From Vibrio syngnathi (GTDB taxonomy: Bacteria; Pseudomonadota; Gammaproteobacteria; Enterobacterales; Vibrionaceae), in assembly GCF_002119525.1 (NCBI RefSeq), contig NZ_CP017916.1, positions 1,798,001-1,862,000 on the forward strand: 64,000 nucleotides of DNA, read 5' to 3'. The notes below the pieces were generated by a model. It worked only from the letters and a program-made list of their open reading frames with translations. It was not told the DNA's origin and ran no database searches. The position numbers and the translations under genes are program-made. Shown here piece by piece: positions 18,353 through 28,083 of the stretch. Each line of letters begins with the position of its first letter. The stretch's first letter is position 1.

Positions 18353-19170
18353 TACTTAACCCCTACGCCAGTAAATGCCTTGATGAAGTTCTTCTGTAGG
18401 CAGAAAAAGACAATCACAACAGGTACTGCAATCATGGTAGTCATCGCCCACAATTGTTCTAAGTTGGTACCCGGTACTTCGGTTTTAAAGTTATAGAGTG
18501 CGAGTTGAAGTGTCATGAGTGATTCGTCGCGCACATAAAGCAGTGGCCCCATAAAGTCGTTCCATGCACCCATGAAGGTCAGAATACCGACCGTTGCCAG
18601 AGCTGGTCGCATCATAGGCAGAATGATTTTGAAGAAGATACGCATCTCACTCGCACCGTCAATACGTGCCGCTTCCAAGTAAGCATTGTCTATCTGCTTC
18701 ATGAACTGCACCATCAAGAAGATGTTATACGCACTGATTGCCCCCGGAATGATCAGCACGCGATAGGTGTTAATCCAATTCCACTCGTACATCATCATGT
18801 AGGTTGGGATGGTGAACAGAATCGCCGGAATCATCATCGAACCAAGAATCACTTTTAACCAAAACTCGCGGCCAGGTAAGTTAGTTTTGACAATCGAATA
18901 CGCAACCATCGATGAGAACAGCGTGTTCAGTACCGTGACAGTGACCGAAATAAAGATTGTGTTGAAGAACACTCTACCCAAGTTCACCGAATCAAACACC
19001 TTGATGTAACCCGCGAACGACCACTCTTTTGGTAAACTGTTCGGGCTGTGCATGATCTCTGGCCCGGTCTTAAATGAGTTGATCACCATGTAAAAAAATG
19101 GATACAACACAATAAGAGCGGCAATCAAAAGTGTGCCATAAATCAGTAGGTTTTTTTTTCTTATCAACAT
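18352..19170 (-). CDS. ABC sugar transporter permease, MalG type
   Basis: This is a 272-residue inner-membrane permease of the CUT1 carbohydrate family with six predicted helices. The EAA loop that docks the ATPase reads EAARIDGASEMRIFFKIILP near residue 180. It pairs with the MalF-type permease upstream. The start at 19170 has GGAAG 11 bases away. A second ATG at 19174, only 7 bases from that site, opens another frame that rejoins this one only if a run of nine A (minus strand, 19151-19159) loses one base. The true N-terminus is therefore uncertain. Confidence 0.92.
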   Translation of the reverse strand: MLIRKKNLLIYGTLLIAALIVLYPFFYMVINSFKTGPEIMHSPNSLPKEWSFAGYIKVFDSVNLGRVFFNTIFISVTVTVLNTLFSSMVAYSIVKTNLPGREFWLKVILGSMMIPAILFTIPTYMMMYEWNWINTYRVLIIPGAISAYNIFLMVQFMKQIDNAYLEAARIDGASEMRIFFKIILPMMRPALATVGILTFMGAWNDFMGPLLYVRDESLMTLQLALYNFKTEVPGTNLEQLWAMTTMIAVPVVIVFFCLQKNFIKAFTGVGVK

Positions 19171-19176
19171 TCATGA

Positions 19177-20052
19177 TTAATCTTCCTTACTGGTAATTTT
19201 TAACTGCATCATCGTCAGCAGGTAAATTACGCAAGCTAGCATCAAGCCAATGGTTGAAGCTTCACCCATCTTCATCTGCTCAAAACCGGTTTGGTAGAGG
19301 TAAAGTACAGGGGTGAGTGCCGATTGATAAGGCCCTCCGTTTAGGTCGAAGTTCATGAACACTTCGATAAACATCTGCAAGCCGTTGATAATATTCATTG
19401 TCATCACAAACACGATTTGCGGCATGATCATCGGCAAAGTGATTTTCTTGGTCTTACGCCACCACGATGCACCATCAATATCAGCGGCTTCAAACAAAGA
19501 TTTGTCTATACTTGCGATGCCACCGAGGAAAATGATCATCTGAACACCAAACCACTTCCAGGCGCTGAATACCGCAATGATCGGCATTGGTAACCACTCT
19601 TCAAATTTCCAGAACACAGGCTCTGAAAGAAGGCTGGCACCAACCATGGTGTTTTGAATAGGGCCCGAAGGACTCGATACGAAATCAAAAATAATCATCG
19701 CAACAGTAATCGAGGTCACCACAGGTATAAACATGATTGTCCTAAACATACTCGACAAGAATTTGATCTCGTTAAGTAATAAGGCTAAACCCAGTCCAAT
19801 CACAAAGCTCAATGAGACAAAGATGACTTGATTAAACACCACATTGAACAACGACTTCCAGAACAAGAAGTCCGTCACCACTGTAATCCAGTTGGTTAAA
19901 CCGATGAACTTAGTGTTCTCTGGCATCAAGATGTTTACGCTTAGAAAGCTACTCTCGAACGACAAGAAGAACGGGTAAATCAAAAAGACCGCGAAGTACA
20001 CAATCCATGGTGCAAGGAACAGGTAGCCGGTTATGAGGTTATCTTTTTTCAT
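19177..20052 (-). CDS. ABC sugar transporter permease, MalF type
   Basis: This 291-residue CUT1-family permease starts MKKDNLITGYLFLAPW, the typical opening of this family; a longer upstream frame lacks support. Six helices are predicted, and the EAA loop reads EAADIDGASWWRKTKKITLP near residue 195. It forms the membrane channel with the downstream MalG-type protein, fed by the binding protein encoded 22 bases upstream. Confidence 0.93.
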   Translation of the reverse strand: MKKDNLITGYLFLAPWIVYFAVFLIYPFFLSFESSFLSVNILMPENTKFIGLTNWITVVTDFLFWKSLFNVVFNQVIFVSLSFVIGLGLALLLNEIKFLSSMFRTIMFIPVVTSITVAMIIFDFVSSPSGPIQNTMVGASLLSEPVFWKFEEWLPMPIIAVFSAWKWFGVQMIIFLGGIASIDKSLFEAADIDGASWWRKTKKITLPMIMPQIVFVMTMNIINGLQMFIEVFMNFDLNGGPYQSALTPVLYLYQTGFEQMKMGEASTIGLMLACVIYLLTMMQLKITSKED

Positions 20053-20074
20053 AGTTTCACTTAGACCTATCACA

Positions 20075-21322
20075 CTATTCGTTAATGAGTTTTTCAGCTT
20101 GCTTCGCCGCCGCTTCAACCGCTTTCTCGGCAGAAACATCCTGCTTCACTACCGCCTTTGAGTACTGCTCTAGAATGACTCCTGCCATATCCGATGACAG
20201 CGCGAAAGGTTCGTTCAGTTTGGCGTTTGGCAGTTGTTCAACAAAAGGTTTCGCTTCAGGCGTGTTGTAGTAAGGTCTGTCTTTTAGAGAAATCAATGTA
20301 GGAAGTTGACCCAACGCCTTATTCGCTTTGTGGTTGACCTCATCTTCCATCATCATCTCCAAAAATGCCCAAGATAACCGCTCTTTCTCTACGCTGTCTT
20401 TGAAGATCATTAAAGCTCGACCGTCTAAGGTTGAATACGAAGTGTCGCCTTTGTTGAGTGTTGGGATTTTAGCTAGACCTACATCTTCTCCGACAACCAT
20501 CGGCTTACCCGCAGCTTCCGTTAGATTGGCTTTCCAACCAAAGCCAAACTGAGGCCACATGCCTATGGTGCGGGAGAAAAAGTTCTTCTCCATTGTAAGA
20601 GGTGCGAACTGTTGCGCTTTAGCCATAGTTTCCAAGAACAGGGCTAAATTAGCTTCTTCTCTATCAAAAATAGGATTAGTGCCAAAACGATTAAGCAGGC
20701 CGTATTGGCCATCGTTGAAGTTGTAGTACATCTGAGCCAACATGCTCCAATACCAACTTCCCCACGATAGCGCTTCGTTCCAAAAAACCGTGCCATACAC
20801 GGGGCTGCCGTCGGCTCGTGGAGGTAGTTGGCTAATTTTTTCTGCCGCGTATAAGAATTCATCCCATGTTTGAGGTGGATTGTTTGGGTCTAAGCCCGCT
20901 TCGATGAACAACTCTTTGTTGTAGAGCATCAATGTCGTTGTTGCATTCCAAGGGATGTAGTAGTTTCTACCGTAGTTTTTTTGCATAAAAACTGGGTCAA
21001 TCCTATCAACCATTTCATTGAACCCATCAAACTGCTCCAAATAAGCTAGCTTGCCCATCTTTGCGTATTTCGCAGGTTGATAGCCAAAGACTCCAGCATA
21101 GAGATTCGGCACATCACCTGCTGCCATACGGGTCTCTAAATTTTCATCATTTGAAACAACAACATCTACGTTTGGGTATCTTTTTTTGAACTCAGGAACT
21201 AACTCAGAACGGACAAAGTCCATGTAATTACCTACTGGGGTCATGACTTCGATACGGGTATTATCTGCGAGTGTGATCTGCGAACTTAATGCGAACACAC
21301 ATCCAATCAACCACTTTTTCAT
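20075..21322 (-). CDS. ABC sugar-binding protein
   Basis: This 415-residue periplasmic solute-binding protein of the family 1 (MalE-like) group has a signal peptide ending near ITLA-DN at residue 20. Typical features are VVVSNDENLETRMAAGDVPNLYAG near the start and WNATTTLMLYNKELFIEAGLDPNNPPQTWDE at about 130. The start at 21322 has AGGA 5 bases upstream. It is encoded 7 bases after the lacI stop. By position it should bind sophoro-oligosaccharides or a related beta-glucan oligomer; the ligand cannot be read from sequence. Confidence 0.92.
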   Translation of the reverse strand: MKKWLIGCVFALSSQITLADNTRIEVMTPVGNYMDFVRSELVPEFKKRYPNVDVVVSNDENLETRMAAGDVPNLYAGVFGYQPAKYAKMGKLAYLEQFDGFNEMVDRIDPVFMQKNYGRNYYIPWNATTTLMLYNKELFIEAGLDPNNPPQTWDEFLYAAEKISQLPPRADGSPVYGTVFWNEALSWGSWYWSMLAQMYYNFNDGQYGLLNRFGTNPIFDREEANLALFLETMAKAQQFAPLTMEKNFFSRTIGMWPQFGFGWKANLTEAAGKPMVVGEDVGLAKIPTLNKGDTSYSTLDGRALMIFKDSVEKERLSWAFLEMMMEDEVNHKANKALGQLPTLISLKDRPYYNTPEAKPFVEQLPNAKLNEPFALSSDMAGVILEQYSKAVVKQDVSAEKAVEAAAKQAEKLINE

Positions 21323-21329
21323 AACTATC

Positions 21330-22319
21330 CTACAGAGTTTCACGTAAAATTAAGGAGGTTGGCAAAATCGTTAATGCTTGTAATTTTTCGGTTTTATCAT
21401 CGAGAGCATTGATCAATGTTGATGCTGCTAGCTCCCCCATTCCCTCTTTTTCATGAGTAACGGTAGATAAACTTGGAATCATTAACTCTGCCATTCTTAT
21501 ATTGTCAAAGCCGACAAGTTTCATTTCGTTGGGAATATCTATTTCATAACGCTTAGCTGCGCGAAGTATGCCAATCGCCATTTCATCATTGGCAGCAAAT
21601 ACGGCATCAGGCCTACGTCCCTGTTCAAATATGTCTTTCATCTGTTTGTAAGCAGTCTTTTCGGTAAAGTCGCTTTTTATCAAATGATGATTTTTGACAG
21701 GTAGATTGAAATACCCCAAAGCGGAAATATAGCCGTCTAATCGCTTTTTGCTATCGTATGAGTCGTCGGGTCCAGTGAAGAAGTAGATGTCCTTGCAGCC
21801 CTTGAGCACCAACTCTTTGGTTGCACTGAATGCTCCACCAAAGTTGTCGATAAGGATGTTGTAAATACCAGGGGCATTTAACTCTCGGTCTAGCACCACC
21901 ATGGGAAAATCCGGGCCTGCGACCGATTTTAGAAACTCGGTATCAAATGAATTGGTTAACACCACTGCGCCATCAACGACTCGATCTCGAATGTACTTGT
22001 GAGCCGTAGAGTCTTCATTGCCATACATGCTACAAGCCACGACATCATAGCCACGTTGGTGACATACCTTCTCGATCCCTTTAACAAGTTCGCTGTATAT
22101 CGGACCAAACCAGTTGTTTAGAAACAGGCCGATTGCATAGCTACGACGCTGCTTCAACTGCTTGGCATTAGTGTTGGCGACATAGTTCATCTCGTTAGCA
22201 ATATTGAGGACATGCTGGCGCGTTTTTTCACTGACGCGATTGCAGTCATTCATTGCGTACGAAACGGTTGCGATGGAGACATTTGCCTTTTTAGCCACGT
22301 CTTTAATGGTCACTTTCAT
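21330..22319 (-). CDS. LacI-family transcriptional regulator of the sugar locus
   Basis: This 329-residue regulator has the N-terminal helix-turn-helix (VTIKDVAKKANVSIATVSYAMND) and hinge, followed by a periplasmic-binding-like effector domain (residues 60-329; DGAVVLTNS, FAANDEMAIGILRAAK). It lies inside the operon between the GH94 gene and the binding protein, unlike most LacI genes, which are divergent. It probably represses the locus and releases DNA on binding an imported oligosaccharide. Candidate palindromes are at 29442-29674. AAGGA about 10 bases before the ATG; a small hairpin (22336-22350) precedes it. Confidence 0.92.
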   Translation of the reverse strand: MKVTIKDVAKKANVSIATVSYAMNDCNRVSEKTRQHVLNIANEMNYVANTNAKQLKQRRSYAIGLFLNNWFGPIYSELVKGIEKVCHQRGYDVVACSMYGNEDSTAHKYIRDRVVDGAVVLTNSFDTEFLKSVAGPDFPMVVLDRELNAPGIYNILIDNFGGAFSATKELVLKGCKDIYFFTGPDDSYDSKKRLDGYISALGYFNLPVKNHHLIKSDFTEKTAYKQMKDIFEQGRRPDAVFAANDEMAIGILRAAKRYEIDIPNEMKLVGFDNIRMAELMIPSLSTVTHEKEGMGELAASTLINALDDKTEKLQALTILPTSLILRETL

Positions 22320-22385
22320 TTCACTTATTTCCTTTAAGAGCCTAGCTCTTCACACCTTGCACTTTTCTCATACTCAGCCTTATGG

Positions 22386-22409
22386 ATTGGGCTCATTGCT
22401 GAGCCCAAT
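22386..22409 (-). other. Hairpin between GH94 gene and lacI
   Basis: A perfect 10-bp stem (ATTGGGCTCA / TGAGCCCAAT) with a 4-base loop starts 6 bases after the GH94 stop. There is no T-run, so it may be a processing or stabilising element, or a weak terminator that lowers expression of the downstream regulator and transporter genes. Confidence 0.5.
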
Positions 22410-22415
22410 AAGTTA

Positions 22416-25400
22416 TTAAAGGGAGATATGGAGGGTGTTTTCTTCACTACTCAATCTTTGAAGTAGCCACTCACGTGAGATCTTCGCACCACCAGAGCGA
22501 TAGCGGTTCTCAGTGAGTTCGAATGGAACCGTTTCGCCGTTTATCGAGATAGATTTCGGTGTATGTGAACCATCTACCATGTCAATAACCAAGGTAACCG
22601 GCTTCTCATCAAGCTCGAAATGGATCTTCGTCTGCCCAACTCGTGGTGAGATAACAGGGTCAAGAATGAGGTCGTTCTGCGCGAATCGAACACCAAATAC
22701 ATTAGATATAAGTTGGTTAACGTAAATGCCTGGACCACTTGAGTAGATTCTCCAGCCACCTTTCACTGCAACCTCACCGCTCTTCACTTGGTCAAAGTTG
22801 TCGTAAGCCGTTGGGCGGTCATTGAATTTCGCATCTGAACTTGAGAAGTACGCGTTAGACTGACGAAGCTCAGCGTTCGGCACGTGGTCTTGAATACCCA
22901 CTGGGACAATTTTGTACAGGTTGTCGAATACTGCTTCCGCGTCACCCAACTTACACAGTGCTTCGATGAATCGAATATGTGCGTGGCAGTATTGAAGACC
23001 AACTTCACGTCCTAGGTTAGCTGCCAGTTCTGCGCGCTTAAAGTAGCTCTGCTTACCTGCTTTGTACTCGGCCATTTTGTCCATCAAGCGAACACCGTCA
23101 GGGTGAACAAGGTTTTGCTTAATGATGTCCATGTGAGTGCTTGCCATTTCTGGATCAAACACTTCTGAAATGATTGAGCGGCTTGCTGGCAATAGTCGGT
23201 AGCTGATACCCGTTTTTTGATCCGATGGGTGCAGCAAGTGTTCGATTTGCTTAACACTACCCTCTTCATCGCGATCGAAATGGATAAAACCTGCAATCAC
23301 GCCATCTTTAATCAAATAGTGGTGGTAATCGCTTTCCATCTTGTCGGCCAGTTCCATCAAAGAAGCAGCGTAGTCTTGATGCACGCTGCCTTGAAGGGCT
23401 TGGTACATACCTTTAAGTGCTTGAAGCGTTAGTGGAATTGTCCAACCACTCACCATGTTCTCACGCAGTGATTGATTCGCTGGCTGTAGCGTATCGTCCC
23501 AGTCGCCATCACCGTAGCAAGAGAGTGATGTTCCCGGTACAATGTTATCAAGCATATGCTGAACTTGAGTTTTTACGTGGTGCATTAAAGTGAAGCTGCT
23601 TTCGCTTTTTACAAAGCCCTCTTCTGCTAGGGTGTACGGCAATTCAACATTCAGAATACTGATGTCGCCCGTAGTATTTAGGTAATCAGCTAGAGCTTTG
23701 AGCGGCCACACTACAATGTCACCGTGCGCCTCTTCTTGTTGAATGGTTGCGTATTGGTCGAACATGAACCATTGAGGCCAAGTACCCGTTTCTTGGTACT
23801 GGTGGCTGTAGATCTCTTCTAGTACCGCTTTTGCCTTTGCGTATTCCTGCATCGACATAAACAGTTCGAATGGACCTTGAGACACATCGCGCGTACCCCA
23901 TGCAGCGCCTGAGTATTGCTCCAAGCCGTGTGGCGTTGAGTAGTGAACCAACGCGTTGTGAGTGAACCAGTTCAAACAGGTATTGATACGCTGACTGTTT
24001 CCGTTATCTTCGCTGAAATCGACATTGAATCCTTTGGTCAATGATTGAATACCTTTTTGGTATTGATCACTTTCCGCCTCAAACGCCATAAATTGTGCTG
24101 TAGTATCTAGCGCATCGGTTTTTCCGCCAATCGCGATGGAACAACGGCTTTCAAGGGAACCGTTAAGTACCAGATACTCCACTGAATCAGAATCCGCTCG
24201 CCCGATCGTTTCAGCTGTTACATCTATGCCTGACACTGCAAGGCCATAGCTCAGCTGTGGCATGAATTGTTCAATCAGTTCGTTCTTGCCTGTCATTGTG
24301 AACAGGTCGCCACCTCTTACAATATCTACACTGCCTTCACCTTCGTTATTACCGAAAACAAGTTGGTGTGACACTTTGATTGAAAGTGGATCTTCGATGC
24401 CATGCTTAGTGATATCCAGCTGAATCATTGGGTTTTGTGCACTAGAGAACGAAACGATCTCTAGGTAGCCACCAAGTAGTTTATAGATCCAACGCGAATA
24501 GTTTTGGCCAGTTTCGTAAGCCGAAGGCATGCCCAATACGCGGTAGGTTCCTTCCACTTCAACCCACACTCTTTGCCCTGCATGAGTGAATTGGTTTAAC
24601 GGGTTTCGGCACACACCCAAGAGTTTGTTAAATGAGGTATTACCAAGCGTCAGCTGTGAGTTGAAAACACCGCTAATGTAGTGGGTCGAGCTCATAATAG
24701 ATTGCTGGTAATCTTGGTTATTACCCGATGCGATCACATGGCCTGTCATGCGCTCTAGATGCTTCTCTTTTTCAGGCAAGGTCACGTACTTATTGTCGCC
24801 ATAAAAGAATGAAAGTAGCTCACCGTCTTTGACATCGGCGAACGTCTGAGTATCACCGAAGAGCTCGGCAATCTCTTCCTTGTTCAGCTTTTCACCTTGT
24901 AGGTAGGCTCCCTTAGGTTTGTGCACACAAGATAGAGGCTCACGTTCCATCTCTTCAGACAGCGTTAGTTGAGCGTGCTTGGCTGCAATCTCGTCAAGCT
25001 CCAGAGGCTCACCTGAATTTGATTTCGGGAAATTAGGAGTGATAACACCGTAGAAAACCACTTCTTTAGACGAGTCTGCTGTAAGCGTGACTTCTTCAGT
25101 TTGAAGCGCGATGTAGCCCATCTCGTATTGATATTTTTGGTTTTCAAGTTGAGGTGCGATCAGGGCTACGGCCTCACCTGTCAACTTGAACTCCTTACCA
25201 AAGAACTGGAAACCATCGGTGCTGTAGCCAACGACAGTAGAAAGAGAACCCAATTGAATGCGCGGGTTGCCTGAAAATTGAGGTAAGTTTTGGCGGCTAC
25301 AAACCACATAGCCCATCTCGTTTTCAAAGATTTGATGATCTAGATATTGAGAACAGTACAATTCATTAGTTTTGACCGCGCCTTCATCCGCAAGACCAAC

Positions 25401-25787
25401 GTCCTGACCGTAAATCAAGTCATAAGTCAGTGGCTGTGAAGAGAGGTTCGTAATATTCACATCGTAGAAAAATGCATGGTCAACAGTTTTAATCGAGACA
25501 ACGGCTTCGAAGTCTTCCGTTGTTGTTACCCATTGTAATGAACCATCGCTTTGCTTAAACGTTTCAATCTTGTTATTAAAAAAAAGCAATGGTGTAACTT
25601 TGAATCCACCTTCACTCTTGACACGAAGAAATACATTCGAGATCGCCATTTCTGAGTCAGGCGTATCGAATAAAGACACCATTAAACGACCACTGCGAAT
25701 CGCGCCTAATACGCCGTCTGCGTTGAACGTAAGGTTCAAACTTTGGCTTCCGACGCTCATGTGTGGTCCAGGTTGAATGTGGTGCAT
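22416..25787 (-). CDS. GH94 phosphorylase, probable 1,2-beta-oligoglucan phosphorylase
   Basis: This 1123-residue cytoplasmic enzyme shows GH94 hallmarks: an N-terminal beta-sandwich region, a glycosyltransferase-36-like catalytic (alpha/alpha)6 region from about residue 620 (CLNWFTHNALVHYS, SGAAWGTRDVSQGP), the catalytic-acid segment SCYGDGDWDDTLQP near residue 762, and a C-terminal beta domain. The length is near that of Listeria innocua 1,2-beta-oligoglucan phosphorylase (about 1110) and well above cellobiose phosphorylase (about 800). The neighbours (GH3, CUT1 transporter, LacI) match the Listeria cluster. Predicted reaction: sophoro-oligosaccharide plus phosphate gives glucose 1-phosphate and a shorter oligomer. 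GGAG lies 9 bases before the ATG. Substrate is inferred; other beta-glucans remain possible. Confidence 0.85.
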   Translation of the reverse strand: MHHIQPGPHMSVGSQSLNLTFNADGVLGAIRSGRLMVSLFDTPDSEMAISNVFLRVKSEGGFKVTPLLFFNNKIETFKQSDGSLQWVTTTEDFEAVVSIKTVDHAFFYDVNITNLSSQPLTYDLIYGQDVGLADEGAVKTNELYCSQYLDHQIFENEMGYVVCSRQNLPQFSGNPRIQLGSLSTVVGYSTDGFQFFGKEFKLTGEAVALIAPQLENQKYQYEMGYIALQTEEVTLTADSSKEVVFYGVITPNFPKSNSGEPLELDEIAAKHAQLTLSEEMEREPLSCVHKPKGAYLQGEKLNKEEIAELFGDTQTFADVKDGELLSFFYGDNKYVTLPEKEKHLERMTGHVIASGNNQDYQQSIMSSTHYISGVFNSQLTLGNTSFNKLLGVCRNPLNQFTHAGQRVWVEVEGTYRVLGMPSAYETGQNYSRWIYKLLGGYLEIVSFSSAQNPMIQLDITKHGIEDPLSIKVSHQLVFGNNEGEGSVDIVRGGDLFTMTGKNELIEQFMPQLSYGLAVSGIDVTAETIGRADSDSVEYLVLNGSLESRCSIAIGGKTDALDTTAQFMAFEAESDQYQKGIQSLTKGFNVDFSEDNGNSQRINTCLNWFTHNALVHYSTPHGLEQYSGAAWGTRDVSQGPFELFMSMQEYAKAKAVLEEIYSHQYQETGTWPQWFMFDQYATIQQEEAHGDIVVWPLKALADYLNTTGDISILNVELPYTLAEEGFVKSESSFTLMHHVKTQVQHMLDNIVPGTSLSCYGDGDWDDTLQPANQSLRENMVSGWTIPLTLQALKGMYQALQGSVHQDYAASLMELADKMESDYHHYLIKDGVIAGFIHFDRDEEGSVKQIEHLLHPSDQKTGISYRLLPASRSIISEVFDPEMASTHMDIIKQNLVHPDGVRLMDKMAEYKAGKQSYFKRAELAANLGREVGLQYCHAHIRFIEALCKLGDAEAVFDNLYKIVPVGIQDHVPNAELRQSNAYFSSSDAKFNDRPTAYDNFDQVKSGEVAVKGGWRIYSSGPGIYVNQLISNVFGVRFAQNDLILDPVISPRVGQTKIHFELDEKPVTLVIDMVDGSHTPKSISINGETVPFELTENRYRSGGAKISREWLLQRLSSEENTLHISL

Positions 25788-25804
25788 AAAACTTTACTCC
25801 AAAC

Positions 25805-26929
25805 TTATTTTGAAACTGTGTAGTGGATATTTTCTTGAGAAGCGTCATCAAAGACGTGGCATTTCTCGACTTGAAGTTGAATATGGCAGTGAGTGCCGAC
25901 TTCCGGTGTATGTTCTGTGTCTAGTAGCTTGCAAACCATTGGCTTATCAAAGATGTTTATGTGTAAGTAAACTTCCGATCCTAGCTCTTCTTTCGCTTCA
26001 ACCTTTGCTGGTAGCGTATGGTGATTAGCCTGTTCAGATACAGACAGGTGCTCAGGACGAATACCAAGGTGAACACGTTGTCCTATCCACGCCTTCGCTT
26101 TTTCTTGATGGTCCTGCGATAGTTCAATCGTGTGTTCATTAAGTTGAACGCAAACTTTGCCACTTTGCTCTAACAGAGTGCCTTCGAGCATGTTCATTGC
26201 TGGTGAACCGATAAACTCCGCGACAAATTTATTTTTCGGATTGTGATAAACATTCATGGGCGAATCAACTTGCATAATACGGCCTTGATTGAGAATGCAA
26301 ACACGGTCACCCATGGTCATAGCTTCGACCTGATCATGTGTTACGTAGATCATGGTCGCAGGCTTACCTGACTCTTGAAGTTGGTTATGTAGACGAATAA
26401 TTCGACGGCGCATCGACACACGTAATTTCGCATCTAGGTTAGATAGTGGTTCATCGAATAAAAAAACATCCGGGTTACGGACCATCGCTCGACCCAAAGC
26501 TACACGTTGACGCTGTCCTCCGGACATCTGCTTTGGCTTTCTATCCAGTAGGTCAGTAATCTCTAAAAGTTCTGCTGCCCTAATAACCCGCTCTTTAATT
26601 TCTGCTTTGGATTTTTTAGCTGTCTCTAACCCAAACGCTAGGTTTTCATAAGCGGTCATGTGCGGGTACAGAGCGTAGTTCTGGAATACCATCGCGATAC
26701 CACGATCTTTTGGCGGCAAATCATTACACTCGCGATCACCAATCATCAGCTCACCGCCTGTGATGCTCTCCAAACCCGCTACCATTCTCAGCATGGTGGA
26801 CTTAGCACAACCAGATGGACCAACGAGCACCATGAACTCACCATCTTTGATATCTAAACTCACATCGTGGATAGCATGGAAGCCGTTTTCATAGACTTTA
26901 TTTACATTTTTTAGCGTTACTTTCGCCAT
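25805..26929 (-). CDS. ABC transporter ATPase, MsmX/UgpC type
   Basis: This 374-residue ATPase energises CUT1 sugar importers. It has Walker A GPSGCAKST near residue 37 (Ala in place of the second Gly, a variant found in this group), the signature MSGGQRQRVALGRA near 134 and Walker B VFLFDEPLSNLDAKLR near 155, then a C-terminal TOBE/OB regulatory domain (about 235-374; LGIRPEHLSV). It lies upstream of the GH94 gene with 17 bases between. The permeases in this locus have no other ATPase, so this is the likely partner. Confidence 0.93.
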   Translation of the reverse strand: MAKVTLKNVNKVYENGFHAIHDVSLDIKDGEFMVLVGPSGCAKSTMLRMVAGLESITGGELMIGDRECNDLPPKDRGIAMVFQNYALYPHMTAYENLAFGLETAKKSKAEIKERVIRAAELLEITDLLDRKPKQMSGGQRQRVALGRAMVRNPDVFLFDEPLSNLDAKLRVSMRRRIIRLHNQLQESGKPATMIYVTHDQVEAMTMGDRVCILNQGRIMQVDSPMNVYHNPKNKFVAEFIGSPAMNMLEGTLLEQSGKVCVQLNEHTIELSQDHQEKAKAWIGQRVHLGIRPEHLSVSEQANHHTLPAKVEAKEELGSEVYLHINIFDKPMVCKLLDTEHTPEVGTHCHIQLQVEKCHVFDDASQENIHYTVSK

Positions 26930-27085
26930 GATTCTGCATTCCTATTTGTAAATGCGCTCACTATTTGGGTCAGACCTTCCTATCTGATATATCCAAACAA
27001 TAGTGTAAATGGGTTAGAAGTGGGGCTATCAAATTCATGTTTACAGCAAGCGAATGTGTAACCCCACGATGACTAAATCAATCTC

Positions 27086-28069
27086 TTAGAACTTCCAAAC
27101 GATGCCGACCTTAGAGAACCAAACCAATTGATCCCCTGTCCATGGTGCAGGATCCGCATGGCGATCTTTAATCTGAATATCCGCTAAGAAAGAAAAGTGT
27201 TCATTGATAGGAAGATCCGTGTACAAGGCATACACATCATAATCAAAATGGTCGCGGTTATTAGGATCAGACCCCATATCTAACGTACCTCTTTCATAAC
27301 GAAGTTCTAAGTAATTTCCGTTATCAAAGTTGAATTGAATTAAGGGTTTAACAGCAAACTCGACGTAGTTAAAATCATTATTCTCTTCAACATAGATAAC
27401 TTTTGCACCAATGTTGATGCCGTTATCTAAGCGATAAAGATACAAAGGCTCAGATTCAATAAACGACCCACGGCTTCCTGGTCCTTGTCTTTCATCTTTG
27501 TAACCAATCTCCGCACTTAAATGTAAAAAGTGACGACCAAAGCTCAAGTCAATCCCAGGTTTTGCCATGTACTTATCGTAGTGCCACTCACCGATCGTTT
27601 TTTCGTATGACAACATAAGGTTGTAGGCAACATTGTCATTTTGACGCCAGTAAAAACTCGGGATGATTTCAGAGTAATTACTTTGACCGGTACTTTCACC
27701 TCCACGACTGTGATGTATTTCTTTGAATACATACCCCATGCTGAAGGTGTCTGTGACTCGCGTAAAACCATCAGCGTAGATATAGTGCAGAAGCTCCTCG
27801 TTTGGTTGGTTTTCATTGTCAATATGTTCGTATTCGATACCTGTTAATGCACGCGTTCGAGGTGGCGCATTACTGCTTTTGGCCGACTCCGTTTCCAGAA
27901 TAAGCTCTCTGTATTGATGGTCGCTCCACAAGCCGACTTCGGCCTGCTCTGTCACTTCTTCTTTAATTTCGTCCGCACTGACCAAAGACGGAACAGCCAT
28001 TGCGATAAACGGGATTAGGCTAATGGCCTTGACGATTTTTTTTGCTTTCACTGCTTTTTCAAAATTCAC
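27086..28069 (-). CDS. OmpG-like outer-membrane porin
   Basis: This 327-residue exported protein has a signal peptide to about residue 32 (PSLVSA-DE). The mature part is built of alternating polar and hydrophobic strands (FTRVTDTFSMGYVFKEI, YNLMLSYEKTIGEW, FSKVGIVWKF) and ends in Phe, as monomeric oligosaccharide porins do. The start codon is GTG with AAGGA 8 bases upstream; no in-frame ATG is available. Lying between the secreted glucanase and the ABC ATPase genes, it should let large oligosaccharides cross the outer membrane. KdgM-type porins are an alternative family. Confidence 0.8.
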   Translation of the reverse strand: MNFEKAVKAKKIVKAISLIPFIAMAVPSLVSADEIKEEVTEQAEVGLWSDHQYRELILETESAKSSNAPPRTRALTGIEYEHIDNENQPNEELLHYIYADGFTRVTDTFSMGYVFKEIHHSRGGESTGQSNYSEIIPSFYWRQNDNVAYNLMLSYEKTIGEWHYDKYMAKPGIDLSFGRHFLHLSAEIGYKDERQGPGSRGSFIESEPLYLYRLDNGINIGAKVIYVEENNDFNYVEFAVKPLIQFNFDNGNYLELRYERGTLDMGSDPNNRDHFDYDVYALYTDLPINEHFSFLADIQIKDRHADPAPWTGDQLVWFSKVGIVWKF

Positions 28070-28083
28070 GACGCATTTCCTTT

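Noticed and set aside
22416..25787. Annotation of the GH94 enzyme as cellobiose phosphorylase
   Set aside because: It is about 300 residues too long for that family, and the neighbours fit the 1,2-beta-oligoglucan type better.
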